DNA of 64,000 nucleotides from JAEUKA01 sp044228505 (GTDB taxonomy: Bacteria; Myxococcota_A; Polyangia; Palsa-1104; JAEUJZ01), in the NCBI GenBank assembly GCA_044228505.1, contig JBGAUT010000013.1, positions 1 to 64,000 of the forward strand, given 5' to 3'. Position 1 is the stretch's first letter, and each line of letters opens with the position of its first letter. The translations under genes were made by a program, and so were the position numbers. Under the pieces are notes generated by a model. That model worked only from the letters and a program-made list of their open reading frames with translations. It was not told the origin of the DNA and did no database searches. Below are positions 8,255-18,270 of this stretch, one piece after another.

Positions 8255-10969
8255 TTGAAGCCGAGCAATATCATGGTCGAGCTGGGGGCGGGGGGGACTC
8301 GGATTCCGGTGGTGATGGACTTTGGGCTGGCGCGTGAAGCAGGCGAAAACAAGGGACTAACAGAGTCTGGCGCAGTGCTCGGCACTCCTGCGTATATGTC
8401 GCCAGAGCAAGCACGCGGCGATGTGCGTCACTTGGATCGGCGCAGCGATGTCTATGGACTCGGTGCGACGCTGTATGACCTGTTGACCGGCAGACCTCCG
8501 TTTGAAGACGAGACGATCGTGAATGTGCTGTTACAGGTCATGGATGCTCCACCGCGACCGATGCGGAGCCTGGATCCCACGATATCGGAGTCGCTGGAGC
8601 TGATTGTCGCGACCTGTCTTCACAAAGAAGCCAGCCAGCGCTACCCGAGTGCGCTCGCGTTGGCCGAGGACCTCGATCGATACCTCCAATCGCAGCGCCC
8701 GGTGGCCCGCAAGCTGAGCCTGAGCTACCGAATTCGTTACTTTGCGCGCCGCAATCGCCTGGTGACCGGACTGAGCGTGGCCTTGCTGGTCAGCCTCATC
8801 GGCTTTGTGGGCTACGGAGTACGCAGCGCAGTGATTCAGTCGCGGCAGCAAGCCCTCGCCAGACAGCGAGCGACGCTGGAAATCCAGCTCGGTCAAGACA
8901 TCAAGGAAATCGAATGGCTGCTGCGGACGGCCTATGCGCTGCCACTGCACGATACCGCGCTAGAGCAGTCCCTGGTGATGCGACGGATGACCGCCATTGC
9001 GGACAAACAGCACCTGCTGGGAGAGGTGAGTGTTGCCCCGGTTCATCGGGCGCTTGGGCTGGGACGGCTGGCGCTGTATGACGTCGAAGCAGCGATTGTC
9101 GAACTGACCAAGGCTCAGCAAGCGGGAGACCAGTCCGCAGAGCTTCACTATGCACTGGGCAGAGCCCGGGGCGCGCTGTTCCAAAAGAGGCTGGAGGAAG
9201 CGCGGCGCAGCGGCGAGCACACCTGGGTTGAAAAGCGTCGCAAGGAGTTGCAAACCGAGCTGCTCATTCCCGCGGTCGCATCGCTGGAAAGGAGTCGCGG
9301 CCTGGATCTGCAAGCGCCGGAGTATTTGCAAGGACTCATCGCGCTCTACCGGGACCAGCTCGACGAGGCGATTGCGCTGGCGGCTTTGGCCAAGCAAAAG
9401 GCCCCCTGGCTCTATGAAGCAGAGGAGCTGGCCGGAGATGCCCACGCCTCGCGGGGACTGAACGCGAAGTCTCGGGGCCAAACAGAGACGGCACGGATCT
9501 CGCTTCAAGCCGCGTATTCCCACTATCAAGCCGCCATTGCGATGGGCCGCAGCGCGGGACATCTCTATGAAAAAGCGGCCGAGATGCTGCTGCGCCAAAG
9601 CGAGATCGATCGTGAGCAGGGCAAACCGATCGTGTCGCCCCTTTCGCAAGCACGCTCGCTCGCCGACCAAGCCATCACAGCCGCACCGCAGCGCCCAAGT
9701 GGCTACATCAAGAAAGCCTACGCCCTGTTTCACTTGAGCTGCGCCTATCTTGCTACCGATCAGAATCCCTCGGCACTGGTAAAGCAGCTTGTGGAAGTCG
9801 GAGACCGGACGCTGACACTCGACCCTCACGATGGCTATGCGCTCGATGCGGTGGGATCTGGCCTGGGATGTCTTGGAAGCTACGAACAGGCCCATGGAAG
9901 GAGTCCGATTCCGATCTGGCAAGACGCCATGGCGAGACTACGCCGCGCTGCAGAGGTCATGCCCCACTTCCCTTGGGCATACAACGACTACGGTGGCGTG
10001 TTTGTAAACCTCTTGGAAGAGAAGGCAAAGACAGAGGCGTTAACTGAGTCCAGTGTTCAGGCTGCGGAGCAGTGGATTCTCAAAGCAACCGAGCTAGACC
10101 CGGAGTACGCATATCCGCTTGGGAATCTGGCCAAGCTGTACGGGGTGCTGTCCACCTTCCATCTGGTGCGCGGTCAAGATCCGCAGCCGAGCGCACTACG
10201 AGCCATCGAGTATGCGCAGCGCGCCCTGACCAAGGATCCGACGCTGTCCTGGGCTCACTATTACTTGGGGGTCAATTATCTGAGCTTGGCAGAGTTTGCG
10301 ATGCAATCCGGACACTCTCCCGTGGAGTGGACCCAGAAAGCCCTTGCGGTGGCGGAGCAGGGAAGCGCGCTCAATGCGCTCAATCCGCTCTATCCGTTGC
10401 TGGGAGCGGTGGCGCATCGTTACAACGCGGAGTACCAACTCGGTGAGCGACAAGATCCGCGCCATTCCATCGAACAGAGTCAGCACTTTGTGCAGCGCTG
10501 TCACCAACTGCGACCCCCCTTTGCGGACTGCTACCTCGTCGAAACGCGACTCCTTTTGCTCCTCGCCAGCTCATCACCCAAGCAGAACCGCACCGCAGCG
10601 CCGATTCTGACACAAGCTTGGAATCAACTGGAGAAAGGACTCGCGATCGACAGACACAACAGCGAGCTATTTTGTCTGCGCGCTGAGGTGCGGCGGGTCC
10701 GGGCACCTGGACAACGTCAGGCCATCGACGAAGCACTAAGCGATGTCGTACAGTCGCTGGCCATCAGTCCTCACTTTGCCCAAGCGCTGTGGCTGCGTGG
10801 CCTGTTGCTACTTGATAAGGTGGAAGGGACTCCCGATGCCCAGCGTCCCTCCGCAGCCGCACAAGCGGTACGTGCCTTCGCAACCGCTGCGGAGCAGAGT
10901 CCGATCTTGGCGGGGCGGTATGCAGTGGAAGTCGCGAGGGCAAACCAGCTCGCCAAGGGCGGACGATGA
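8255..10969 (+). pseudogene. Ser/Thr protein kinase, C-terminal half with TPR domain
   Basis: This continues the kinase interrupted at 3903. It begins LKPSNIMVELG at the catalytic loop, followed by MDFGLAREAG (DFG), GTPAYMSPEQ, and RRSDVYGLGATLYDLLTGRP. The kinase domain ends near residue 155 of this half. A single membrane segment (RLVTGLSVALLVSLIGFVGYG, about 170-190) links it to a periplasmic or surface region of about 700 residues made of TPR-like helical repeats. Without the N-lobe it cannot bind ATP as a normal kinase. It could be translated from TTG 8255 or ATG 8273 as a membrane TPR protein, but no good ribosome binding site was seen. Intact reading over 2.7 kb suggests that the interruption is recent. 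Confidence 0.88.
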
Positions 10970-10979
10970 GTGGGAAAGA

Positions 10980-11035
10980 GCGTAGGAATAGGAGTAGGAA
11001 TGGGAATGGGAGTGCGGAATGGGAATGGGAATGTC
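10980..11035. repeat. GGAATG-type low-complexity repeat
   Basis: A degenerate hexanucleotide array (GGAATA/GGAATG/GGAGTG units) fills the 86-bp gap between the convergent ends of the kinase fragment and the ADYC lipoprotein gene. One strand is almost pure purine. Confidence 0.8.
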
Positions 11036-11055
11036 GGCTGGGACTTCGGGCCGGG

Positions 11056-12090
11056 TTAGAAGTCGTTGTGAAGGAGCCATCCGCTCGGAACCGTCGCGCA
11101 AGAAGGCAGCGCGGGCGTGCAGCCAGCAAAGCTGATGCTGGTGTCACGGCGGTTGTCTAGACAGAGTGCCCCGTTCACGCCCCAGTACGCTTCACTTTGA
11201 CCACCGCTCGCGTTGTTCAGCTGCGGGCTCAGGTTGTCGCGAACGTAGATGGTATGGCCCTCTTGCGTGTAGGGCAGATCGCCACAGTACGCAGCGCGCT
11301 TCATCTGGACACAGGCCTGATGCAGGTCCGGCCCCGCCGTGCCATTGGACCAGGGCTTGTAGCCCCAGAGCATGCAGGCGACGATGCCGCCACTCGCACA
11401 GGACATGTCGACGAAGCTCGTGTCCGCGAGGCGGGTGGCCGTCAGCGGATGTGTGTTGGTACCGGGCACGAACACGACCGGCTCGGCCACGCCGTTTTGC
11501 ACCGTGCAGTAGTTGCTGACCTGCGATGGGCTACCGTCGTTCCAGTAGTCGATGGAATAGCCGCTGAGCGAGGCGTCCCCGGTGAGTCCCGCTGGCTTGT
11601 GAAGGCGCATCGAGAACACGCCCGCCGGACCACCGGATGGAAAGGTCACCTTGAGGATCAGACCATCGAGCGCGTCTCCCGATTTGGTCACAATCTGGTT
11701 GGTCGCCCGGTTGCGCAGCGTCACGTAGAGGTTGGTGGGGCCGTGGCTCTGTGCGTCCAGGTTGTAGACATCGAAGCGACTCGATCCCAAGACCGCTTCT
11801 TGGATCACGGTCTGCGCATCCTGATCGGGCTGCCCTGCGGAGGTCAGCTTGAACACCGCAAACACCTGGTTGGTCCCGTTCTTGACGCCCAGTAGATGCC
11901 AGCCCGCCGAGGTCTGAGCCAGTCCGAACTCGTGCTCGAGCATCGAGTAGATGCCTTGCCCGTTGTAGTAGGTGCCACCTTGCGGCAACGGCTGCTGCAC
12001 GTCGGCTAAGTCACTGTCCACCATCGGCATGCAGCCCATCGCCAACGCAGAGGTCATTACCAGCAGCGAAAGCATCTTGTGGATCGTCAT
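11056..12090 (-). CDS. ADYC-domain lipoprotein
   Basis: A 344-aa exported protein. The N-terminus MTIHKMLSLLVMTSALAMGC is a lipoprotein signal with Cys at 20. The C-terminal third holds the Cys-rich pattern DMSCASGGIVACMLWGYKP ... CVQMKRAAYCGD, which fits the ADYC domain known from myxobacterial surface lipoproteins; the eponymous A-D-Y-C reads AAYC here. A ribosome binding site GGGGGAGGA lies just upstream of the ATG. The function of this family is not established. The gene stands alone between the kinase fragment and the ribonucleotide reductase gene. Confidence 0.85.
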   Translation of the reverse strand: MTIHKMLSLLVMTSALAMGCMPMVDSDLADVQQPLPQGGTYYNGQGIYSMLEHEFGLAQTSAGWHLLGVKNGTNQVFAVFKLTSAGQPDQDAQTVIQEAVLGSSRFDVYNLDAQSHGPTNLYVTLRNRATNQIVTKSGDALDGLILKVTFPSGGPAGVFSMRLHKPAGLTGDASLSGYSIDYWNDGSPSQVSNYCTVQNGVAEPVVFVPGTNTHPLTATRLADTSFVDMSCASGGIVACMLWGYKPWSNGTAGPDLHQACVQMKRAAYCGDLPYTQEGHTIYVRDNLSPQLNNASGGQSEAYWGVNGALCLDNRRDTSISFAGCTPALPSCATVPSGWLLHNDF

Positions 12091-12107
12091 GGTCGTCCTC
12101 CCCCTAT

Positions 12108-12122
12108 GACTGCTTCACAGTC
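12108..12122 (-). promoter_or_regulatory. Perfect dyad upstream of the ADYC lipoprotein
   Basis: GACTG-CTTCA-CAGTC is a perfect inverted repeat 18 bp upstream of the start codon, next to the ribosome binding site. It could be a leader hairpin or an operator. Confidence 0.3.
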
Positions 12123-12325
12123 AAAATCGTGTCCCCTGCTGCGTGAAGAGGAGCGCTCCCACACGGACCGCCCGCTGCACGCCGCCAAGCTCTCACTTTC
12201 GTTAGAGTCGTGAGGTCGACGTTTGGGCAAGCGCTACGCGAGTTTTTTAGACAACCGACGGGAAAGGATGCAGCGCAGAGCCGCGACCGGAAGCCACGAG
12301 GCCTAGTGCGCTGAAGCGAAGCGGA

Positions 12326-15300
12326 CTAGCTACAACCGGACGTGGCCCCGCAGTTGAGGCACTTGTGGCACGCCCCGGAGCGAACCATGATCGTGCCGCA
12401 CTCATGGCAGGTCGGGGCATCCGTTTCGGCCCGGAAGGCGCGGGTCTGGGCTGCCCCAAACAGTGCGCTCAGGTTCGGTAGAGCGGGAGGTGGCTCGACG
12501 GTCTGAGACGCGGTGGTAGGCGTCGGCAGGTCCATTTCGAGCTGTTCTCCCTGCACCTGCTCGGGCAGAAACTTCGCCTCCAGCCAGCGGAACAGGTAGT
12601 CCATGATCGAGCTGGCACGCGGAATGTCCTGGTTGCCGGTCCAGCCCGACGGCTCAAAGCGAGTCCGGCTGAACTTGTCGACCAGCAGCTTGAGTGGCAC
12701 CCCGTGCTGTAGCGCCAGCGACACCGCCGTGGCAAAGCTATCCATCAGGCCCGAGATGGTCGAGCCTTCCTTGGCCATCCGAATGAAGATCTCGCCCGCC
12801 GATCCATCCTCGTACATGCCGACATGGATGTAGCCGTCATGACCGGCAATCGCGAACTTGTGGGTGATCGAGCGCCGCTCATCGGACAGCTTGCGCCGCA
12901 CGGCCATCGGCGGACCCTTGGGATTGGCGAGAGCCGCCACCTGCTGCAGAAAGTCCTCGACGGATAGCGCGGTGGCATCGCGGAGCTGCTGCCGCACTTC
13001 TTCGGGCAGCCGATCGATCAGCACCTGAATCGGGAGCGTGCTCGCGGCAATCGCAGCACTGGTCGGGTTCTCGGTCTTTGAGGTCGAAAGCGGCTGACTG
13101 CGCTTGCATCCGTCTCGATAGATGGCAATCGCCTTGAGCCCAAGCTGCCACGCCTGCATGTAGGCGTTCTCGATGTCCTCGATGCTGGCATCACTGGGCA
13201 AGTTGACCGTTTTGCTGATCGCACCAGAGATAAACGGCTGCGCCGCCGCCATCATCTTGATGTGCCCCATCGGATGAATCGAACGGGTACCGTTTTGGGC
13301 TCGGAACGCGCAGTCAAACACCGCCAGATGCTCGGGCTTCAGGCCCGGTGCACCCTCGATCGTGTCCTGATTGGTGATGTGCTCGATGATCTGCTTCTGG
13401 GCGGCCGTGTCATAACCGAGTCGCGTCAGCGCCTCGGCGACAGTCTGGTTCGTGATCTTGAGCATGCCGCCACCGACCAGGCGCTTGTACTTCACCAGCG
13501 CGATATCGGGCTCGATGCCGGTGGTGTCGCAATCCATCATGAAGCCGATGGTTCCCGTTGGTGCAAGCACCGTCGCTTGGCCATTGCGGAAGCCGTGGCG
13601 CTCGCCGATCGAGATGGCTTCGTCCCAGGCTGCCCGCGATGCCTGCAACATGTCGTACGGACACAACGCCGAATCAATGTGGTCGACCTGCTGACGGTGC
13701 TTATGCATCACCCCCAGGAATGGCTCGCGATTCTTGTCGTAGCCCGCGAACGGCCCACCGTGATCCCGCGAGATCTCGGCGCTCATCCGATACGCCCGAC
13801 CACCCATGATCGCCGTCACGGCCCCGGCATACGCACGGCCCGCGTCCGAGTCATAGGGCAGGCCCCGCGACATCAGCAGCGCTCCAAGGTTAGCGTAGCC
13901 CAGCCCGAGCGGACGGAACAAGTGGCTGTTCTCACCAATCTGCGGGGTTGGATACCGGGCGTTGTCGACGATGATCTCCTGCGCCAAGATCGTCAAATCG
14001 ACGGCCCGCTCGAACGACTCAATGTCGAAATCACCGGCCTGCGCATGCCCGACCGGGAACTGGAACTTGCGCAAGTTCAGGCTCGCCAAGTTGCAGGCAC
14101 TGTCGTCTAGGAACATGTACTCCGAGCACGGATTCGAGGCGTTGATGCGCCCAGAGTTCGGGCACGGATGCCACGCATTGACGGTGGTGTCGAACTGGAG
14201 GCCGGGATCGCCACACTGATGGGCAGCGTCGGCAATCTGTCGCCAGAGATCCCTCGCCCGATAGGTATCAACGACGGCACCGTCTCGAACGGCACGGGTA
14301 TGCCAAGGCCGGTCATGAACGACCGATTCCATAAATCCGTCGGTGACGCGCACCGAGTTGTTGCTGTTCTGGAAGAAAATCGAGTTGTAGGCTTCACCGT
14401 TGAAGCTGCCGTCGTAACCAGCGTCGATGAGAGCCCAGGCCTTCCGCTCTTCATTGGCCTTGCAGTGCACGTACTCGACGATGTCCGGATGGTCGACGTT
14501 CAAGATGACCATCTTGGCAGCGCGACGGGTCTTGCCACCGGACTTGATGACGCCCGCGAACGCGTCGAAGCCCTTCATAAACGAAACGGGGCCCGAAGCA
14601 CCGCCACCGCCTTGCAGTGACTCACGCGAGCTGCGGAGCGACGAAAAATTCGTTCCAGTACCCGAACCAAACTTAAACAGCATGCCCTCGGTCTTGGCGA
14701 GGGTGAGGATGCTGTCCATGGTGTCTTGCACACTGTTAATGAAGCAGGCCGAGCACTGCGGCTCGGACTCGACACCGACGTTAAACCAGACCGGCGAATT
14801 GAAGGCCATCTTCTGGTGAAGGAGCAGATGGGTCAGCTCGCTGCGGAAGACCTCAGCATCGGTTTCGGTACGGAAATAGCCGTCTTTGATACCCCAGCCG
14901 GTAATCGTCGAAACCACCCGGCCAATGAGCTGCCGAACCGAGCGTTCCCGCGTCGGCGTGCCCAGCGAGCCCCGGAAGTACTTCTGGACGACGACGTTCG
15001 TGGCAAGCTGCGACCAGCTCTTTGGGAACTCGACATCCTTTTGCTCGAAGTAAATCTTGCCGCTTTCGCCGGTGATGCTCGCGGTGCGAAGCTCCCACTC
15101 CACCTCGGTGAACGGATCCACGCCCCGCTCCGTGAAGTAGCGAGGGATCTGGAGACCCGGCTTGCTCGCCGATTTGCTCGCTTTGTCGCGGCTGGCGGTC
15201 CGCTTCTTCGGTGCCTTGGTGTCGCTGGCTGACTTCGCCTTGCTGAGAGTCCGGGGACCGCTCGACGAAGAGGTGCTCGAATATTTTCGGGTTCCACCCA

Positions 15301-15331
15301 TAATGACTGCTTCTTCCGACTTCTCCATCAT
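12326..15331 (-). CDS. nrdJ: Adenosylcobalamin-dependent ribonucleotide reductase
   Basis: Class II ribonucleoside-diphosphate reductase (about 1001 aa), converting ribonucleotides to deoxyribonucleotides using a B12-derived radical without oxygen. Visible signatures are FNSPVWFNVGVESEPQCSAC, FGSGTGTNFSSLRSS, the active-site loop NPCSEYMFLDDSACNLASLN with its N-x-C-x-E core, APTGTIGFMMDCDTTGIEPD, and a C-terminal zinc ribbon (CHECG ... CHKCLNCG) typical of this family. A Ser/Lys-rich N-terminal extension of about 50 residues precedes the catalytic core. The ATG at 15331 is chosen because AGGA lies about 8 nt upstream; the ATG at 15346 is in frame but lies upstream of that site. No class I or III reductase is in the window. 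Confidence 0.97.
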   Translation of the reverse strand: MMEKSEEAVIMGGTRKYSSTSSSSGPRTLSKAKSASDTKAPKKRTASRDKASKSASKPGLQIPRYFTERGVDPFTEVEWELRTASITGESGKIYFEQKDVEFPKSWSQLATNVVVQKYFRGSLGTPTRERSVRQLIGRVVSTITGWGIKDGYFRTETDAEVFRSELTHLLLHQKMAFNSPVWFNVGVESEPQCSACFINSVQDTMDSILTLAKTEGMLFKFGSGTGTNFSSLRSSRESLQGGGGASGPVSFMKGFDAFAGVIKSGGKTRRAAKMVILNVDHPDIVEYVHCKANEERKAWALIDAGYDGSFNGEAYNSIFFQNSNNSVRVTDGFMESVVHDRPWHTRAVRDGAVVDTYRARDLWRQIADAAHQCGDPGLQFDTTVNAWHPCPNSGRINASNPCSEYMFLDDSACNLASLNLRKFQFPVGHAQAGDFDIESFERAVDLTILAQEIIVDNARYPTPQIGENSHLFRPLGLGYANLGALLMSRGLPYDSDAGRAYAGAVTAIMGGRAYRMSAEISRDHGGPFAGYDKNREPFLGVMHKHRQQVDHIDSALCPYDMLQASRAAWDEAISIGERHGFRNGQATVLAPTGTIGFMMDCDTTGIEPDIALVKYKRLVGGGMLKITNQTVAEALTRLGYDTAAQKQIIEHITNQDTIEGAPGLKPEHLAVFDCAFRAQNGTRSIHPMGHIKMMAAAQPFISGAISKTVNLPSDASIEDIENAYMQAWQLGLKAIAIYRDGCKRSQPLSTSKTENPTSAAIAASTLPIQVLIDRLPEEVRQQLRDATALSVEDFLQQVAALANPKGPPMAVRRKLSDERRSITHKFAIAGHDGYIHVGMYEDGSAGEIFIRMAKEGSTISGLMDSFATAVSLALQHGVPLKLLVDKFSRTRFEPSGWTGNQDIPRASSIMDYLFRWLEAKFLPEQVQGEQLEMDLPTPTTASQTVEPPPALPNLSALFGAAQTRAFRAETDAPTCHECGTIMVRSGACHKCLNCGATSGCS

Positions 15332-15667
15332 GTGCTCATTCCTCATACAGTCGTTGGTCCCGCAGGTCGCCGTCGGACAATAGGGTGCCCAAGTGGCTAG
15401 CTACAGGCCAAGCGCTTCAGCCCCCCGGACTTACGGGCTGAAAAAAAGTTGTGTTACCGATTCGGGTGTTGCTCTTACCCTCGCCGCGACGACGGAACCA
15501 ACAAACAACTCCAAACAACTGACCGCCGTAACGACAAGAGGATCGCTACTTAGCATGTAGGGTAACGCAGTGCAATTCCCCAAACGCTCCAGGCCGCTAA
15601 GTTGGTAATCAGCGACGGGAGCTTAGCCGCACAAAAGGGGCTCAAAACCGCCCAATCGGTGGAGATC
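15332..15667 (-). promoter_or_regulatory. nrdJ leader region with hairpin
   Basis: This 336-bp gap separates uvrC from nrdJ on the minus strand and should hold the nrdJ promoter. At 15418-15440 a 6-bp stem (CAGCCC/GGGCTG) is preceded, on the transcribed strand, by seven Ts. I looked for a NrdR box and for cobalamin riboswitch landmarks and found no convincing match to either. No gene is seen here. Confidence 0.35.
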
Positions 15668-18211
15668 TTAGCTGCCCAAACCATCTTGTGGCCCGCGTAC
15701 TTCGGCGGTCAAAACGGCGGCCACCGATCGCTCTAGATCGTCTTCTCCATCGTCGGTGGCAAGCGCCTTAAGCTCGGCCGCAGCAGCGTTTTCGACCACA
15801 TCTTGGGCCGGGACCGGGCCCGCTTTCGGTCGGACCACTTCGTGGGGCACAGTCGGCGCTTGGGCGGCTGCGGGCGCAATGGGCGCAATGGGTGCCGGAA
15901 GCTCACCGCCCCGTTCATCGGCAAAGAAGTGCCGCACCGCATCGACCGCCGCTTCCGTCATGCCAGGCACAGCGAGCAGCTCTTCGCGGCTGGCGATCCG
16001 AATGCGCCGGACGCTGCCGAGCGTTCGCAGCAGGGCCTGCTGGCGCCTGGGTCCGATGCCGGGAATGTCCTGGAGCTGCGAGCGGATCGTTCGCTTTTCA
16101 CGCAGCTTCTGGTGGAACGCGACCGCAAAGCGATGGGCTTCGTCCCGAATCCGGGACAACACGAACAGCTCAGCGGTGTTGTCGCGCAGCCGAATCGGGT
16201 CTTTGGTCCGAGGCAAAAACACCCGATCGGGCTTGCGATCGCCACTTACATCTTCGCGCTCTTTGGCCAGGCCGATGACGTCCAGCTCTGCCGCCCAGTT
16301 CAGACCAATGTCCTTGAGCGCCGCCAGCGCTGTCGCAAGCTGCCCCTTGCCGCCATCGATGACCAAGAGATCGGGTAGGCCCCACGGATCCTCAGCGCTC
16401 GTCTCCCCGGCTTCCGGCTGGGCCGCTTCACCGAGTGCCGCTTCGACCTGAGCATCCGCGGCCTCGGCGTCTTCGGGATCCGGGTTGTCTAGATCCGCCA
16501 GCTCATCGTGCGGTGGAAGATCCGCTCGCGGCGCGGCCACTTGTACCGGGAGCAGTGCCTCAGCGCGGCGCCTGGCGGTTTGAGCCGCCGAAAAGCCGAC
16601 CTCGCTCGATACGGAACCCGGCCCTTTGGCCTTACCGAGCGCCCGCCGAAACCGACGCGACAGCACCTCATACATGGCCGCGAAGTCGTCATTTTCGACC
16701 GAACGAACCTTAAATGTCCGATACAGGTGCTTGGCCGGTTCGCCATCGAGGAACACCACCCGCGAGGCCACCGTGTCCGAGCCTTGCAAATGCGAGATGT
16801 CGAAACACTCGATCCGCTGCGGCAGCTTCTTGAGCCCGAGCTTGCGCTGGAGCTTGGCCAGCGCTGCCTCCGCATCCTTGGCGCGGTTGCGACGGCTGCT
16901 GTACGCCGCGGCTGCGTTTTTGTTGGCCAGGTCCACCAGGCGATGACGCGGCCCACGCTTGGGCGTCTGCACCTCGACCTTGCGCGCTTTGCCAAACAGC
17001 TCGCCGGTCCGCTCACGCAGCCAGTCGCTCTTGGCCTGCTGGTCTTCGATCTCGATCGGGAGCAGCACTTCGTCGGGAATCTCGATGCCTGCGCGGTCGT
17101 AATACTGGCTAACGAACGAGGACATCGACTCCTCGTCCGGGAACTCTTGGCCCGTGCAGCGGAACGTCCGCCGGCCGACCAGCTTTCCTTGGCGAACGAG
17201 GAGCACCGCAATCTCCAGCACGTCGCCTTCGCGGTAGTAGCCAATGACATCTTGATCGACGAACTGGGTCGCGACCGCGTGCTGCCGTTCGAGCGTGATC
17301 TCAATCGCCTTGAGCTGATCGCGCAGCGCCGCAGCCGCTTCAAACTCCAGGCGGTCCGACGCCAACATCATCCGCTCGCGCAGCCGATCGAGCAGCTCAC
17401 TCGACTTGTGTTCCAAAAACAGCGCCACGTCCCGCACCTGTTCGGCGTACTGGGAGGGCGGCACTGGCAGCACGCACGGCGCATCGCAGCGCTTGATCTG
17501 ATGTTCCAAGCAAGGCCGCCGCCGACCGTTCATCACTTGATCGGTGCAGGTGCGCAGCCGAAAGTGACGCCCGATGACCTCCAGCGTCTGTCGACACGCC
17601 CGCGCCGAGTGATACGGCCCAAAGTAGCGCGCTCCATCCTCGCGAATCTTGCGCGTCACCTCCAGCCGGGGATAGCGCGCCTTGTCATCGAGCCGCAGCA
17701 CCAGGTAGTTCTTGTCGTCGATGAGCCGGACGTTGAAGCGCGGCTTGTGCTGCTTGATCAGGTTGTTTTCGAGCAGCAGCGCTTCTTTTTCACTGCCGGT
17801 GATGACCGTTTCGATGTCGGCCAAGATCCGGTCGAGCAGCTTCACAAAGGGCCGGTTGTCGCCCGAGCGGTGGAAGTAGCTGCGCACGCGGTTCTTCAGG
17901 CTCTTGGCCTTGCCGACGTAAATGACCCGCCCGCGCTTGTCCTTCATTAAGTAGACACCGGGCTCGGTCGGCAGCTTTTCCAGCAGCTCGGCAATCGACG
18001 GACGAAGCGCAATCTCCTCCTCGGTGAGAACGGGCACTTGCTTGCGACGACCGCGTGGCGCGGGGGCCTCGCCATCGGGAACCGGGACCGGAGTGGTATC
18101 GCTGGTCGCCACCACGGCTGGGGTCGCAAAAGGTGCGGCCGGTTCCACAGCGGGCGGTGCCTTGGGCAACGATGCGGACGAAGTGGCAGCTTTACGACCT
18201 CGGGCAGACAT
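15668..18211 (-). CDS. uvrC: Excinuclease ABC subunit C, enlarged
   Basis: Nucleotide-excision-repair nuclease that makes both incisions around a lesion with UvrA/UvrB. It has the GIY-YIG domain (LPTEPGVYLMKDKRGRVIYV, about residue 80), a Cys-rich stretch, the UVR motif that contacts UvrB (LEFEAAAALRDQLKAIE), the RNase H-like nuclease (IECFDISHLQGSDTVASRVV ... LLVIDGGKGQL) and C-terminal HhH motifs (IPGIGPRRQQALLRTLGS). At 847 aa it is well over the usual ~600. The extra length is an Ala/Pro-rich N-terminal extension of about 70 residues, an acidic insert inside the RNase H-like domain (around DLDNPDPEDAEAADAQVEA) and a C-terminal tail. The ATG at 18211 is preferred over an in-frame TTG at 18229. 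Confidence 0.96.
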   Translation of the reverse strand: MSARGRKAATSSASLPKAPPAVEPAAPFATPAVVATSDTTPVPVPDGEAPAPRGRRKQVPVLTEEEIALRPSIAELLEKLPTEPGVYLMKDKRGRVIYVGKAKSLKNRVRSYFHRSGDNRPFVKLLDRILADIETVITGSEKEALLLENNLIKQHKPRFNVRLIDDKNYLVLRLDDKARYPRLEVTRKIREDGARYFGPYHSARACRQTLEVIGRHFRLRTCTDQVMNGRRRPCLEHQIKRCDAPCVLPVPPSQYAEQVRDVALFLEHKSSELLDRLRERMMLASDRLEFEAAAALRDQLKAIEITLERQHAVATQFVDQDVIGYYREGDVLEIAVLLVRQGKLVGRRTFRCTGQEFPDEESMSSFVSQYYDRAGIEIPDEVLLPIEIEDQQAKSDWLRERTGELFGKARKVEVQTPKRGPRHRLVDLANKNAAAAYSSRRNRAKDAEAALAKLQRKLGLKKLPQRIECFDISHLQGSDTVASRVVFLDGEPAKHLYRTFKVRSVENDDFAAMYEVLSRRFRRALGKAKGPGSVSSEVGFSAAQTARRRAEALLPVQVAAPRADLPPHDELADLDNPDPEDAEAADAQVEAALGEAAQPEAGETSAEDPWGLPDLLVIDGGKGQLATALAALKDIGLNWAAELDVIGLAKEREDVSGDRKPDRVFLPRTKDPIRLRDNTAELFVLSRIRDEAHRFAVAFHQKLREKRTIRSQLQDIPGIGPRRQQALLRTLGSVRRIRIASREELLAVPGMTEAAVDAVRHFFADERGGELPAPIAPIAPAAAQAPTVPHEVVRPKAGPVPAQDVVENAAAAELKALATDDGEDDLERSVAAVLTAEVRGPQDGLGS

Positions 18212-18270
18212 GGCGGCTACTGTAGCCAATCCACAACCCGTGGTCGTCGCAAAAACTCCAATCCAGTGCG

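Noticed and set aside
8960..9922. 320-aa frame antisense to the kinase TPR region
   Set aside because: No start site or motif; explained by codon bias of the real gene on the + strand.
15332..15667. Cobalamin riboswitch upstream of nrdJ
   Set aside because: It would make sense biologically, but I could not find the conserved core elements; only a loose GCCACT-like match and a hairpin are present.
16508..17950. 480-aa frame antisense to uvrC
   Set aside because: It is a high-GC mirror frame with no recognisable domain; the opposite strand encodes clear UvrC motifs over the whole length.
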